A DNA stretch of 64,000 nucleotides from Stenotrophomonas ginsengisoli. Its GTDB lineage: Bacteria > Pseudomonadota > Gammaproteobacteria > Xanthomonadales > Xanthomonadaceae. Position numbers and translations under genes: made by a program. This document shows, in pieces, positions 1 to 9,518 of the stretch. The stretch lies in contig NZ_LDJM01000029.1 in NCBI RefSeq assembly GCF_001431485.1, positions 1 to 64,000 of the forward strand, given 5' to 3'. A model generated the notes under the pieces. It was not told the DNA's origin. It did not search any database and worked only from the letters and a program-made list of their open reading frames with translations. Each line of letters starts with the position of its first letter. Position 1 is the stretch's first letter.

Positions 1-57
1 CAGGCAATAAAAAGCCCCGCCGACCCCCCCCTGGTCGTCGGGGCTTTTTATTGCCTG
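1..57. terminator. Bidirectional intrinsic terminator
   Basis: A long inverted repeat: bases 1-18 pair with 40-57, and the stem continues inward (19-25 with 33-39) with one mismatch around a C-rich loop. The arms carry an A-run on one side and a T-run on the other (AAAAAGCCCC / GGGGCTTTTT), so it can end transcription from either direction. It separates hemF from whatever lies left of the window. Confidence 0.85.
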
Positions 58-120
58 CGTCTTTGCCGGCGCACAAGTGCGGCTAAGTGAAACCTTCTGC
101 CCAGAGCCAGATCCGGCCAT

Positions 121-146
121 GAAAAACGCCGCGCTGGGCGCGGCGT
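121..146 (-). terminator. Terminator downstream of hemF
   Basis: A perfect 9-bp stem (126-134 with 138-146) and a three-base loop. Read on the minus strand the stem is followed by TTTTTC. It lies about 30 bases beyond the hemF stop codon, as expected for a Rho-independent terminator of that transcript. Confidence 0.8.
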
Positions 147-174
147 CTGCTGATGGCGTGCGGTTGGGTGGCAA

Positions 175-1083
<909 letters not shown>

Positions 1084-1122
1084 TTAGCCGATGCACGGCC
1101 ATTGGCCAGTAGGCGTTGCCGA

Positions 1123-1692
1123 TCAGCCGAACAGGGCGCGCATATCGGCCTTGCGGTAACGCTGTGCGAGCCAGACATGGATGGCCGACAGGGCCAGGAT
1201 CGGCAGTGAGGAGCTGACCCAGAGCATGATCCGGGTATCACGCAGCTCGCTTTTGATCTGGGCCAGATCGTCCTGGCTGCTGAACTCGCTGCTCTGCGCC
1301 AGCAGCATGTCGAGCATGCCCATCAGCAGGCGGTCCAGCAGCGGCACGGCGGCCAGGTTCAACAGTGCGGTAAGCAGCAGCAGGACGATGAAGCCGCGCC
1401 GGGCCCAGTTGCGCCCACGCAGCATGCCGGCGGCAATGGCCAGGCAGGGAATGCAGCTGAGCAGCTGCAGTGCGCTCAGGCCGGTGGCATGGGCGGCAAT
1501 CCAGCCCAGCAGGCCGCTGGGCACCAGGTTGTAGGTGGCAAACCAGCTGCGCACATCCCAGGCTTCCAGCGCCAGTACCCCGACCAGCTGGAACACGCTC
1601 CAGACCAGGGTCAGCACGCTCAGCACCAGCAGGGTCCAGGCACAGATGCGGTTCAATTGCCCGGCCTGGGCGGAGTGGGTGAGCAGGGACAT
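1123..1692 (-). CDS. Predicted four-helix inner-membrane protein, unknown function
   Basis: 189 aa. Hydrophobic segments lie at about residues 18-40, 60-88, 97-122 and 155-172, with a short acidic loop (SSEFSSQDDLAQIKSELRD) before the last one, so it is probably a four-pass inner-membrane protein with a basic C-terminal tail. I recognise no family. It starts 13 bases after the Nudix gene stops and runs in the same direction, so it is likely the last gene of an S9 peptidase - Nudix - membrane protein transcription unit. Confidence 0.7.
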   Translation of the reverse strand: MSLLTHSAQAGQLNRICAWTLLVLSVLTLVWSVFQLVGVLALEAWDVRSWFATYNLVPSGLLGWIAAHATGLSALQLLSCIPCLAIAAGMLRGRNWARRGFIVLLLLTALLNLAAVPLLDRLLMGMLDMLLAQSSEFSSQDDLAQIKSELRDTRIMLWVSSSLPILALSAIHVWLAQRYRKADMRALFG

Positions 1693-1705
1693 GGGCGATC
1701 CGGAA

Positions 1706-2125
1706 TCAGGCCAGGCCGAGGACGGCGCGGGCGGCGGGCAGGATGTGCTGGCGGCTCAGCGGCGCCAAGGGGAAACCGGCTGGCGGGTCGATCGCAATCC
1801 AGGCCAGTTCGGCAATCTCGGCGGCGGCCAGCGGCATGCCGGTCACGCTGACCATGAAGGCTTCACCGCTGACGGTGAAGCCTGGCTCGTTGACCGCGCC
1901 GGCCTGGAATTCTCCCAGCCGGCGCGCACTGCCGGCATCCAGCGCCACGCCCAGTTCCTCGTCCAGCTCGCGGGCCAGGGTGGTCAGCGAATCCTCGCCG
2001 GCGGCACGCTTGCCACCGGGTTGGATGAAGGTGGACGAGCCGTGTTTGCGCACGACCAGCACCCGCTGTTGGTCATCAAGGATGACCGCGGCCACGGTGC
2101 GGATCGTGCGCGTGGTCTGGCTCAC
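1706..2125 (-). CDS. Nudix hydrolase
   Basis: 139 aa cytosolic pyrophosphohydrolase. The Nudix signature GX5EX7REUXEEXGU is present as GKRAAGE - seven residues - RELDEELGV at about residues 38-60, with the metal-binding glutamates intact. The N-terminal strand (TIRTVAAVILDDQQRVLVVRK) and QPGGKR approach are typical of the fold. The substrate cannot be read from sequence; candidates are oxidised nucleotides or NDP-sugars. The start is GTG at 2125, overlapping the TGA of the upstream S9 peptidase gene by four bases (GTGA), which argues for translational coupling. Confidence 0.9.
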   Translation of the reverse strand: MSQTTRTIRTVAAVILDDQQRVLVVRKHGSSTFIQPGGKRAAGEDSLTTLARELDEELGVALDAGSARRLGEFQAGAVNEPGFTVSGEAFMVSVTGMPLAAAEIAELAWIAIDPPAGFPLAPLSRQHILPAARAVLGLA

Positions 2126-4485
2126 GGCTTCAGGGTCTGCTCGAACAGCTTGTGGATGCGGCGGTACTGGTCATACCAGGAGTCGGCACGGGTATAGCCG
2201 TGGCGCTCCAGCGGGTAGGCGGTCATGTACCAGTTGTCCTTGCGCAGCTCGATCAGGCGCTGGCTCAGGTTGACCGAGTCCTGGAAGAACACGTTGTCAT
2301 CCATCATGCCGTGGCCGATGAACAGGTTGTCCTGCAGACCTTCGGCGTACCAGATCGGCGAGGAGGTGCGGTAGGCCTGCGGGTCGATTTCCGGGGTGTT
2401 GAGGATGTTGGAGGTGTAGGCGTGGTTGTACTGCATCCAGTCGCCGACCGGACGCAGGGCGGCGCCGGCCTTGAACGCACCCGGGGCACGGAACAGGGCC
2501 ATGAAGGTCATGAAGCCGCCGTAGGAGCCGCCGTAGATGCCGGCCCGCTCGCGGTCACCCTGCTTGTTTTCCACCAGCCAGTCCAGGCCGTCCAGATAGT
2601 CTTCCAGCTCCGGGTGGCCCATGTTGCGGTAGATCGCGGTACGCCAGTTGCGGCCATAGCCTTCGCTGGCGCGGAAGTCCATGTCCAGCACGATGTAACC
2701 CTGCTGCACCAGCAGGTTGTGGAACATCTGCTCGCGGAAGTAGTTCGGGTAGCGCGCGTGCACGTTCTGCAGGTAACCGGCGCCGTGGACGAACATCACG
2801 ATCGGGTACTGCTTGCCCGGCTCCATCACTTCCGGGCCGTAGTACTTGGCCCAGACCACGCCGGCACCGTGCTTTGAGGGCACCTGCACCATCTGCGGTT
2901 CGATCCAGTTGCGGGCCTTGAATTCGGCGCTGCGGGTGTCGGTGAGCTTGAGCGCCTGGCCGCCGGCGGCCGGGACCACGGCAATCTGCGGCGGGATATA
3001 GCTGTCAGACCAGCGCACCAGGACCTGCTCGCCATTGGGCGAGAGGCTGAAATCCTCGACCCCGTCCAGCGCGGTCACTTCGCGCACGGCACCGCCGTTG
3101 ACGGAGACATTGCAGACCTCGTAATCCCCCGGCCAGGCCTGGTTGCACAGGAAGTAGAAGCTGCTTCCATCGTGGGACAGCACCGGCATCGAGGCTTCCC
3201 AGTTGCCGCCGGTCAGGGCCTTGGGGCGGGCGTTGCCGGCCTGGGTGTACAGGTGCGAGTAGCCGGACTGCTCGGACAGCATCCACAGCGTGCGGCCATC
3301 GGCCAGCCAGCCGAAATCGTTGTAGTTCCAGTTGATCCAGGCTGGATCGGTCAGGCGGTGGCGTGGAGACAGGGTGTCGCTGCCCGGGGTCAGGGTGGCG
3401 ATCCAGCGGTCCTTGTTGTCCACCGAGCGCAGCATCACGGCGGCCTGGCTGCCATCGGCGTTCCAGACCATCGACGGGGCGCCGAAGCCGGCACCGACCT
3501 GGACATCACGGTTGCCCTTCAGTGCGTCCTTGCCGGCGGCCTTGCGCAGTTCGGCCAGCGGGTCGCTGGCGATGCCGGGCAGGGCGTCGAGGCTGACCTT
3601 GCTGGCCTTGCCACTGGCCAGGTCCACCTGCCACAGGGTCTGCGGGGCCGGGTCGTTGCGGCCGACACGGGTGCGCACGTTTTCAAATTCCTCGTAACCG
3701 GATTCGGTCACGTACAGCGGCATCTTGCCGCCCTGGCCGGTCTCGGCCTTCTTGCTGCGGGTGGAGACCAGCAGGTGGTTGGCATCGGGCGACAGGGCGC
3801 TGTCCACGATCACCACGTCATCGCCGAGGTAGACCGGCGCGGCCGCGCGGGTGGGGTCGGTGGCCCGCCACTGCTCGGCCTGCTCACGCAGCGCGTCGCG
3901 CTGCTCGCGGTCGCGGCGCAGGGTCTGCAGGGTGGCCATCTGCTGCTCGCGCAGGCCATCGGCCGCCGGTGCGGCATTGGGGTCCTTTTCCGCACGCAGG
4001 TTGGCCACCTGGCGGGTGCCGGCGGCCTGGGTCCAGTGGAACCAGGTGTGGTTGACGTGCCAGATCACCCCACCGTTGTGCGAGAAGCCCAGGCCGCGCG
4101 CGCGCTCGTTGCCGTGGCTGAGCTGGGTCAGGCTGCCGTTGCGCAGGTCGCGCAGGAACACGTTGCCATCGCGGACAAAAACGGCCTGGGTGTTGCTGGC
4201 GTTGTGGATGCGGCTGGCGGTATCCAGGTCGCCACGGGCGGCGCCCTCGATCCGGCTGGCCGGGCCGCCGCTGCTGGCGATCTGGAAGGTGTCGCGCACC
4301 GGGCTGGCATCACGCTTCTGGGTGTACTGCACCTGCTGGCCATTCCAGCTCCACCAGGCCGATTCGACCGGGTTGCCGATCCAGTCCGGCTCGGCCATCG
4401 CCTGTTCCAGGGTGATCGGGGTCGGGGCCGCCTGGGCGGCGCTGCCCAGGGCCAGCAGCAGGGACAGGGACAACAGTCGGGTCAT
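2122..4485 (-). CDS. Secreted S9 family prolyl oligopeptidase (DPP-IV-like)
   Basis: 787 aa from ATG 4485. I prefer this to longer versions because it begins with a clear signal peptide (MTRLLSLSLLLALGSAAQA). The N-terminal half should be the beta-propeller gate; the C-terminal third is the alpha/beta-hydrolase domain with Ser654 in GGSYGG, Asp729 in GMMDDNVF and His762 in ERHGY. These enzymes remove X-Pro or X-Ala dipeptides or cleave small peptides, here probably in the periplasm. Proteins of this kind are common in xanthomonads and probably help peptide scavenging. The gene is coupled to the Nudix gene through a four-base overlap and lies divergent from the xanA2-like gene. Confidence 0.93.
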   Translation of the reverse strand: MTRLLSLSLLLALGSAAQAAPTPITLEQAMAEPDWIGNPVESAWWSWNGQQVQYTQKRDASPVRDTFQIASSGGPASRIEGAARGDLDTASRIHNASNTQAVFVRDGNVFLRDLRNGSLTQLSHGNERARGLGFSHNGGVIWHVNHTWFHWTQAAGTRQVANLRAEKDPNAAPAADGLREQQMATLQTLRRDREQRDALREQAEQWRATDPTRAAAPVYLGDDVVIVDSALSPDANHLLVSTRSKKAETGQGGKMPLYVTESGYEEFENVRTRVGRNDPAPQTLWQVDLASGKASKVSLDALPGIASDPLAELRKAAGKDALKGNRDVQVGAGFGAPSMVWNADGSQAAVMLRSVDNKDRWIATLTPGSDTLSPRHRLTDPAWINWNYNDFGWLADGRTLWMLSEQSGYSHLYTQAGNARPKALTGGNWEASMPVLSHDGSSFYFLCNQAWPGDYEVCNVSVNGGAVREVTALDGVEDFSLSPNGEQVLVRWSDSYIPPQIAVVPAAGGQALKLTDTRSAEFKARNWIEPQMVQVPSKHGAGVVWAKYYGPEVMEPGKQYPIVMFVHGAGYLQNVHARYPNYFREQMFHNLLVQQGYIVLDMDFRASEGYGRNWRTAIYRNMGHPELEDYLDGLDWLVENKQGDRERAGIYGGSYGGFMTFMALFRAPGAFKAGAALRPVGDWMQYNHAYTSNILNTPEIDPQAYRTSSPIWYAEGLQDNLFIGHGMMDDNVFFQDSVNLSQRLIELRKDNWYMTAYPLERHGYTRADSWYDQYRRIHKLFEQTLKP

Positions 4486-4630
4486 GATGGTTTCCAGCAA
4501 GTTGATCCGTTCAAGCGTAGCAGCCTGCTGCCGTCCAGGGCCGGGCCACAGGTCATGGGCAGGCCCAGCGCCTACAATGGAGCCCCGCCGGGCGGCTTGC
4601 CCGCCTCTGTCGCTTTGCCGGTCTGTTGCC

Positions 4631-5980
4631 ATGCCTGCTGCTGTTGCTGCCTCTTCCGCTGTTGCCTACCCGCTGCTGGCCGGGCCGTTGACCCGCCTGC
4701 TGGCGCTGGACGGTGAGCGCCGGATCGATGTAGCCGGGTTCCTGCGCCATGTGCACGGGGTGGCCGCGTGGCTACCCGAATCGGCCCATGTGGTGAACCT
4801 GTGCGAGGACCGTTACCACTTCCTGGTCCTGCTCTGCGCCGCGGCGGTGCGCGGCAAGGTGACCCTGCTGCCGCCCTCGCGTGCGCCGCAGGTGGTGGCC
4901 GACATCCAGGCCAGCCATGGTGGCTGCCCGGCCATCGGTGATCAGGCCCAGGAGGCCTGCGTTGCCGATTACCGCCTGCCCACACCGCTGCCCGAAGCGG
5001 ACGGGCCGATGCCGCAGTTGCCGGCGCAGCAGCTGCTGCTGATTGGCTTCACCTCCGGCAGCACCGGCAAGCCCTCGGCCAATGCCAAGACCTGGGGCAG
5101 TTTCCAGGCCAGTACCGCGCAGAACATGGCGGCACTGCGGCCATGGTTCGGCCAGGCCAGCGCGTCGGTGGTGGCCACGGTGCCGGCCCAGCACATGTAC
5201 GGCATCGAGATGTCGGTGATGCTGCCGCTGCTCGGCCCGGCCCTGGTCCATGCCGGGCGCCCGTTCTTTGCCGAGGACGTGGCCCGTGCGCTGGCCCAGG
5301 CCCCGGAACCGCGCCTGCTGGTGACCACCCCGTTGCATCTGGATGCCCTGCTGCGCTCGGGTGTGGCCATACCGTCAATGCAGGCCATCGTCACCGCCAC
5401 CGCACCGTTGCCGGCCGAGCTGGCGCTGGCGGCCGAGCAGCAGCTGGGCTGTGCGGTGCAGGAAATGTTCGGTTCCACCGAGACCTGCATCATTGCCAGC
5501 CGGCGCACCGCGCACGAGTCGGCATGGACGCCCCTGCCCGGGGTGAAGCTGTTGCCGCAGCCCGATGGCACCACCGTGATGGCGCCGCACCTGGCCCAGC
5601 CGGTGGTGCTGGCCGACCTGGTCGAATGCGCTGACGATGGCCGCTTCCTGCTGCGTGGCCGGCGGGCTGACCTGCTGGAAATTGCCGGCAAGCGGGCCTC
5701 GCTGGGCGATCTGACCCGCCGCCTGCTGGCCATCGAGGGCGTGCAGGACGGGGTGATGCTGCAGCTGCCGGCCGAGCCCGGGCGTCGGGTCGGGCGCATT
5801 GCCGCCCTGGTGGTGGCACCGCAGCTGGACGAGGCAGCGCTGATGGCTGCATTGCGCCCGTTGATGGACCCGGTGTTCCTGCCGCGGCCGCTGCGTCTGG
5901 TCGGTGCGCTGCCGCGCAACGAGACCGGCAAGCTGCCGCGCGATGCCCTGCTGGCCATGCTGCAGCCCGCCGCCGGCTGA
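4631..5980 (+). CDS. xanA2: Aryl-ACP ligase of the xanthomonadin/aryl-polyene pathway (XanA2-like)
   Basis: 449 aa member of the ANL adenylate-forming superfamily. The P-loop FTSGSTGKP lies at 140-148, the adenylate-binding GSTET motif near the middle, and a late GRRADLLEIAGKR hinge with NETGKLPRD containing the C-terminal lysine. XanA2 of Xanthomonas activates hydroxybenzoate with ATP and loads it on the acyl carrier protein that primes the polyene. Start ATG 4631 gives MPAAVAASS; the longer upstream reading frame is antisense to the peptidase. It stands at the edge of the pigment locus, convergent with the chorismatase gene that makes its presumed substrate. Assignment rests on family motifs plus context. 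Confidence 0.85.
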   Translation: MPAAVAASSAVAYPLLAGPLTRLLALDGERRIDVAGFLRHVHGVAAWLPESAHVVNLCEDRYHFLVLLCAAAVRGKVTLLPPSRAPQVVADIQASHGGCPAIGDQAQEACVADYRLPTPLPEADGPMPQLPAQQLLLIGFTSGSTGKPSANAKTWGSFQASTAQNMAALRPWFGQASASVVATVPAQHMYGIEMSVMLPLLGPALVHAGRPFFAEDVARALAQAPEPRLLVTTPLHLDALLRSGVAIPSMQAIVTATAPLPAELALAAEQQLGCAVQEMFGSTETCIIASRRTAHESAWTPLPGVKLLPQPDGTTVMAPHLAQPVVLADLVECADDGRFLLRGRRADLLEIAGKRASLGDLTRRLLAIEGVQDGVMLQLPAEPGRRVGRIAALVVAPQLDEAALMAALRPLMDPVFLPRPLRLVGALPRNETGKLPRDALLAMLQPAAG

Positions 5981-6032
5981 GCCGGGCAGGGCAGGCATCC
6001 GGGTCGGGCTCACTGCAGCTGCGGGATGTGGC

Positions 6033-7031
6033 TCAGCGGTGCCAGCCGTCGATTTCCACGTGCAGGTCGGGCCGGCAGACGCGGGCATGCAGGACCATGC
6101 GCGGCACCGCATCGGGCAGGTACTGGGGCAGGGCCTGCTGGATCAGGTCCAGTTCGCTGGCGTTTTCCAGGTAGACCTTGAGCAGGCTGCTGTCGTTGAA
6201 ACGGGCCGGCAGCCGGGCCTGTTGCCGACGTGCGCTGTCGATCAGGGCATCGAAGTTGGCGAAGGTTTCCTGCAGCTGGCGCAGGGTCTGGCCGGCATGC
6301 AGGCTCTGGTGGCCGACCACGCTGGCGGTGCCGGAGAGCATCAGCGGCAGTGCGGAGTTGGGCGCCGGCAGCATCGCGCGGGCGAAGCTGGGCGGCTGCG
6401 GGCCGTACTGGCGCGGATAGTTGTAGGCGCTGACCTGGCGCGGGTTCTCCACCGGCTGGCCGGGTTCGCGCGCTGCCAGCCAGTACAGCTGCAGCACGCG
6501 TACCCCGTCGATGCGGCCGATCGCCGTGGCCGCCGGCAGGCGGGCATTGTCCAGGCTGCCCCAGCCTTGGGCCCGGCCCAGGCAGAACTGGCGGTAGCGT
6601 TCCTGGTCACCATCGCCGTCGACGATGCCGTCCAGGTAGTTCCAGATCCGTAACAGGTGCGGGTAGCCATGCCGGCCCAGGCTGTCCTGCATCAGGCGGT
6701 AGGCATGGGTGGCGGCCAGGGCGATGTCGCCATCGAAATCGGCCTCGTCCACCTGCAGCACGCCCAGTTGATGGGTGCCGTCACAGGCCCAGGCCAGGCC
6801 ATCGGCATCCACCCCGTGCTGTACCGGGGCCGAGCTGCGCCACACTTCCAGTACCGGGCCATCCAGCGGTTGCAGGCCGACCTGCAGCCAGCGCGGGTCA
6901 TCCTGTGGGCCGGGGCGGGCGCCGGCCGCAAAGCCGATCACGGCCAGGGTATGCGGGTCGTCGAGCAGGGCCTGGCGTTGTTGCGGCGGGGCAAAACCGA
7001 TCTGCAGGGTGGTCGGTGCGGCTGCCACCAT
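6033..7031 (-). CDS. xanB2: Chorismatase, 3-/4-hydroxybenzoate synthase (XanB2-like)
   Basis: 332 aa from ATG 7031; a GTG one codon upstream is possible. I read it as a FkbO/Hyg5-type chorismatase: features are RIWNYLDGI, ERYRQFCLGRA, a GVRVLQLYWLAAREPGQPVENPRQ block, QYGPQPPSFARA and LSGTASVVGHQS. In Xanthomonas, XanB2 splits chorismate into pyruvate and 3- or 4-hydroxybenzoate, feeding xanthomonadin and coenzyme Q respectively. It is transcribed away from the ACP operon across a 198-bp region and converges on the aryl-ACP ligase. Context (ligase, ACP, polyene genes) supports the call strongly. Confidence 0.87.
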   Translation of the reverse strand: MVAAAPTTLQIGFAPPQQRQALLDDPHTLAVIGFAAGARPGPQDDPRWLQVGLQPLDGPVLEVWRSSAPVQHGVDADGLAWACDGTHQLGVLQVDEADFDGDIALAATHAYRLMQDSLGRHGYPHLLRIWNYLDGIVDGDGDQERYRQFCLGRAQGWGSLDNARLPAATAIGRIDGVRVLQLYWLAAREPGQPVENPRQVSAYNYPRQYGPQPPSFARAMLPAPNSALPLMLSGTASVVGHQSLHAGQTLRQLQETFANFDALIDSARRQQARLPARFNDSSLLKVYLENASELDLIQQALPQYLPDAVPRMVLHARVCRPDLHVEIDGWHR

Positions 7032-7158
7032 CACGCCAGCACCGCCGGCAGGGCAAGGCTGGATCGATGATGCGGGCAAAGGCAGGCAACAGACATGGCG
7101 CACAGATCTAGGTAAGCAGGCTGGCATGATAGCGTGCAGGCCGTCGCGCGGTTGTTGT

Positions 7159-7173
7159 GCCAGTTGCACTGGC
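7159..7173. promoter_or_regulatory. Small palindrome in the xanB2 / ACP intergenic region
   Basis: GCCAGT-TGC-ACTGGC, a perfect 6-bp dyad with a three-base centre, inside the divergent promoter region (7032-7229) of the chorismatase and the ACP operon. It could be an operator shared by both promoters. No confident -10/-35 pair was found near it, so regulation is a guess from position only. Confidence 0.25.
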
Positions 7174-7229
7174 GGCGCGAATGGCTGACTGTTGCGCCCA
7201 TCGTGTTGTCCTGTCGGAAACCTACTTCT

Positions 7230-7499
7230 ATGTCTACTGCGTCGCCTGCCGAACTTGAACTTGCCCAGCTGTTGATCGAAAGCCTGAACCTGGAAGACAT
7301 CCAGGCAAGCGAGATCGATCCGGAAGCCCCGCTGTTCAATGACGGCCTGGGCCTGGATTCGATCGATGCGCTGGAACTGTCGCTGGCCATCGGCAAGCGT
7401 TATGGCTTCCAGCTGCGTTCGGACAACGAGGAAAACCGCCGCATCTTCGCTTCGCTGCGCGCCCTGAGCGCCCACGTCCAAGCCAACAAGACCCTGTAA
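7230..7499 (+). CDS. xanC: Acyl carrier protein of the pigment pathway (XanC-like)
   Basis: 89 aa. The phosphopantetheine attachment motif GLDSIDALEL places the modified serine at residue 44, inside a normal acidic ACP four-helix pattern. The start ATG 7230 is chosen because the protein then begins MSTASPAELELAQ, a standard ACP length. It should carry the hydroxybenzoyl starter and the growing polyene. It is the first gene of the forward operon and ends two bases before the next ORF. Only one ACP is visible in the locus, whereas many aryl-polyene clusters carry two. Confidence 0.92.
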   Translation: MSTASPAELELAQLLIESLNLEDIQASEIDPEAPLFNDGLGLDSIDALELSLAIGKRYGFQLRSDNEENRRIFASLRALSAHVQANKTL

Positions 7500-7501
7500 G
7501 T

Positions 7502-8221
7502 ATGGCCAGCGCGGCGCTGCCTGACGCGCCGGTGTCGCTGCGTCTGGGCCTGGTGGTGGCCTATCCCCTGTTGTGTCACGTGGCCAGCGTGGCCGCACCG
7601 GCCACGGCCGGGTTGTGGTCGGCGCTGACCCTGGCCAGCCTGCTGTTGTGGTGCCTGCTCGATGGCCTGTGGCAACGCCGGCTGTCGGCCTGGCTGTGGC
7701 TGCTGGCCAGTGTGGCGGGGCTGGTGCTGCTGGCCGGCAGCGCCTGGGCCTGGATGCTGTTGCTGGCGCCGCCGGTGGTGTTCCCGCTGTGGGTGGCCTG
7801 GCTGTTCGCGCGCACCCTGGCGGCGCGGCGCACGCCCTTGATCGCCCGCATCGTCGATGCGGTGCATGCGCGTGCCGGCATGCCGGTGGAACCTGCCCTG
7901 CAGGGCTATGTGCGGCGTCTGACCGCGGCCTGGGCACTGGTGCTGGTGCTGCTGGCGGCCATCAACCTGGTCCTGGCCTTGTCGGTGGTGCCCGGCGGGC
8001 TGTTGTCCGGCCTGGGCCTGCAGCCGTGGTGGCCGGTCAGTGCGGTGCAGTGGTCCTGGCTGGCCAATGTGGCCAACTGGGGCCTGCTCGGTGGTTTCGG
8101 CCTGCTTGAGTACGCCTGGCGCAGCTGGCGCTTTCCGGTGCGGCCGGACCGCAACCTGTGGCACTTCGCCCGCCTGATGGCCGGCCTGGGCCCGGCCTTC
8201 TGGCGTGACCTGCTGCGCTGA
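7502..8221 (+). CDS. COG4648-type membrane protein of aryl-polyene clusters
   Basis: 239 aa with several hydrophobic helices (about residues 15-60, 66-100, 140-170 and 185-205) and a basic C-terminus (EYAWRSWRFPVRPDRN). I recognise the general type: polytopic proteins placed directly after the ACP in aryl-polyene and xanthomonadin clusters. Their biochemical role is not established to my knowledge. It follows the ACP stop by two bases and is clearly in the same operon, so it probably serves the membrane-side assembly or handling of the polyene. Confidence 0.75.
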   Translation: MASAALPDAPVSLRLGLVVAYPLLCHVASVAAPATAGLWSALTLASLLLWCLLDGLWQRRLSAWLWLLASVAGLVLLAGSAWAWMLLLAPPVVFPLWVAWLFARTLAARRTPLIARIVDAVHARAGMPVEPALQGYVRRLTAAWALVLVLLAAINLVLALSVVPGGLLSGLGLQPWWPVSAVQWSWLANVANWGLLGGFGLLEYAWRSWRFPVRPDRNLWHFARLMAGLGPAFWRDLLR

Positions 8222-8263
8222 AGGCCGCATCATTGCCGTACTCGTTGCCCGATCGCCGTGCCC

Positions 8264-8557
8264 ATGCATTTTTCCATCCCTGCCGACCATCCCTGCCTGC
8301 CCGGGCACTTCCCCGGTCACCCGCTGGTTCCCGGCGTGGTGGTGCTGGAGCAGGTGATCGCCGCAGTGGCCCGCCAGCACGGCCTGCCGGCCGGGCGTCT
8401 GCGCCTGCCCCAGGTCAAGTTCCTGGCCCCGCTGTACCCGCAGCAGCGCGCCGAAGTGGTGTTGCAGGGCCAGGCACCGCGCTGGAAGTTCCAGGTGCTC
8501 GGCCCGGCCGGCACCCTGGTGCGTGGCGAACTGGTCATCGATGCCGCAGATGTCTGA
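8264..8557 (+). CDS. FabA/FabZ-like hotdog dehydratase (ApeI-like)
   Basis: 97 aa from ATG 8264; a GTG two codons earlier (8258) is also possible. The motif HPCLPGHFPGHPLVPGVVVLEQV is the classic FabZ active-site helix region with the catalytic His, though the usual Glu/Asp later in the helix is less clear in this short protein. It should dehydrate 3-hydroxyacyl-ACP to the trans-2-enoyl form, giving the conjugated chain. It is a short single-hotdog form, as seen for one of the two dehydratases in aryl-polyene clusters. It overlaps the following acyltransferase gene by eight bases. Confidence 0.85.
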   Translation: MHFSIPADHPCLPGHFPGHPLVPGVVVLEQVIAAVARQHGLPAGRLRLPQVKFLAPLYPQQRAEVVLQGQAPRWKFQVLGPAGTLVRGELVIDAADV

Positions 8558-9518
8558 GCATCCGGAGCAATGGAAGCAGCGCCCGGAAGGCGGCGGCCGC
8601 TGGCCGATCCGCCTGATCGGCTGGATCAGCCGGCACTGCCCGCGTGCATTGACCGGGCTGCTGCTGTACCCGATCACCCTGTATTTCGTGATCGTGCGCG
8701 GTGCCGAGCGCCGTGCCTCGCGTGATTACCTGGGGCGGGTGTTCGGCCGGCCTGCCACGCTGTGGCAGGTGGCGCGGCATGTGCACACCTTCGCTGCCAC
8801 CATTCTGGACCGGATCTACCTGCTCGGTGGCCGTGACCGGGGCTATGCCATCGACAGCCAGGGCACCGAGGTGCTGCTGCAGGCACTGGACCAGGGCCGC
8901 GGGGCACTGCTGTTCGGGGCCCACATCGGCAGCTTCGATGCCCTGCGTGCGTTTGGCCGGCAACGCCCGGACATCAGCATCCGGGTCTTGCTGGACATCT
9001 CCCACAACCCCTCCATCAGCGAGCTGATGGCCGAGCTGGACCCACAACTGGCCGCCGGCATCATCGATGCCGGGCAGGATGGGCCGGCCATCGTGCTGGC
9101 GGTGGCCCAGGCGCTGGAACAGGGGGCCCTGGTGGCCCTGCTGGTGGACCGTGCCGGGCCTGCCGAGGCCGGCGTGCAGGCCCCGTTGCTGGGCAGCCCG
9201 GCGCGCTTTGCGGCGATGCCGTGGCTGCTGGCGGCCAGCCTGAAGGTGCCGGTGGTACTGGGTTTTGGCCTGTACACCGGCTACTGTCGCTACCGCATGG
9301 TGTTCGAGCCGTTTGCCGATACCCTGCACATCCCGCGGCGCGAACGCAGCCAGCTGCTGCCGCAGCTCATCGCCCGTTATGCCGCCCGGCTGGAACATCA
9401 GCTGCGTCAACAGCCCTACAACTGGTTCAACTTCTATGAGTTCTGGCATGACCCGGTCAACCTTCCTGCTTCCGTGGCTGAGCACGATCGCGCTGATCAG
9501 CGGCCTGCTCGGCACTGA
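8550..9518 (+). CDS. Lysophospholipid acyltransferase-family protein of the pigment operon (COG4261-like)
   Basis: 322 aa from ATG 8550 (ATG 8541 would add three residues). It resembles LpxL/HtrB-type acyltransferases: N-terminal membrane segment (ALTGLLLYPITLYFVIV), then a catalytic H-x4-D box in GAHIGSFDALR, and a later NWFNFYEFW block typical of COG4261. It probably esterifies the aryl-polyene carboxyl end to a lipid or sugar carrier at the cytoplasmic membrane. It overlaps the dehydratase upstream (8 bases) and the LolA-like gene downstream (71 bases), so translation of the three is tightly linked. Confidence 0.85.
   Translation: MSEHPEQWKQRPEGGGRWPIRLIGWISRHCPRALTGLLLYPITLYFVIVRGAERRASRDYLGRVFGRPATLWQVARHVHTFAATILDRIYLLGGRDRGYAIDSQGTEVLLQALDQGRGALLFGAHIGSFDALRAFGRQRPDISIRVLLDISHNPSISELMAELDPQLAAGIIDAGQDGPAIVLAVAQALEQGALVALLVDRAGPAEAGVQAPLLGSPARFAAMPWLLAASLKVPVVLGFGLYTGYCRYRMVFEPFADTLHIPRRERSQLLPQLIARYAARLEHQLRQQPYNWFNFYEFWHDPVNLPASVAEHDRADQRPARH

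Noticed and set aside
3172..4716. Long plus-strand frame opposite the S9 peptidase
   Set aside because: It is antisense to a gene with clear catalytic motifs; composition is typical of high-GC shadow frames.
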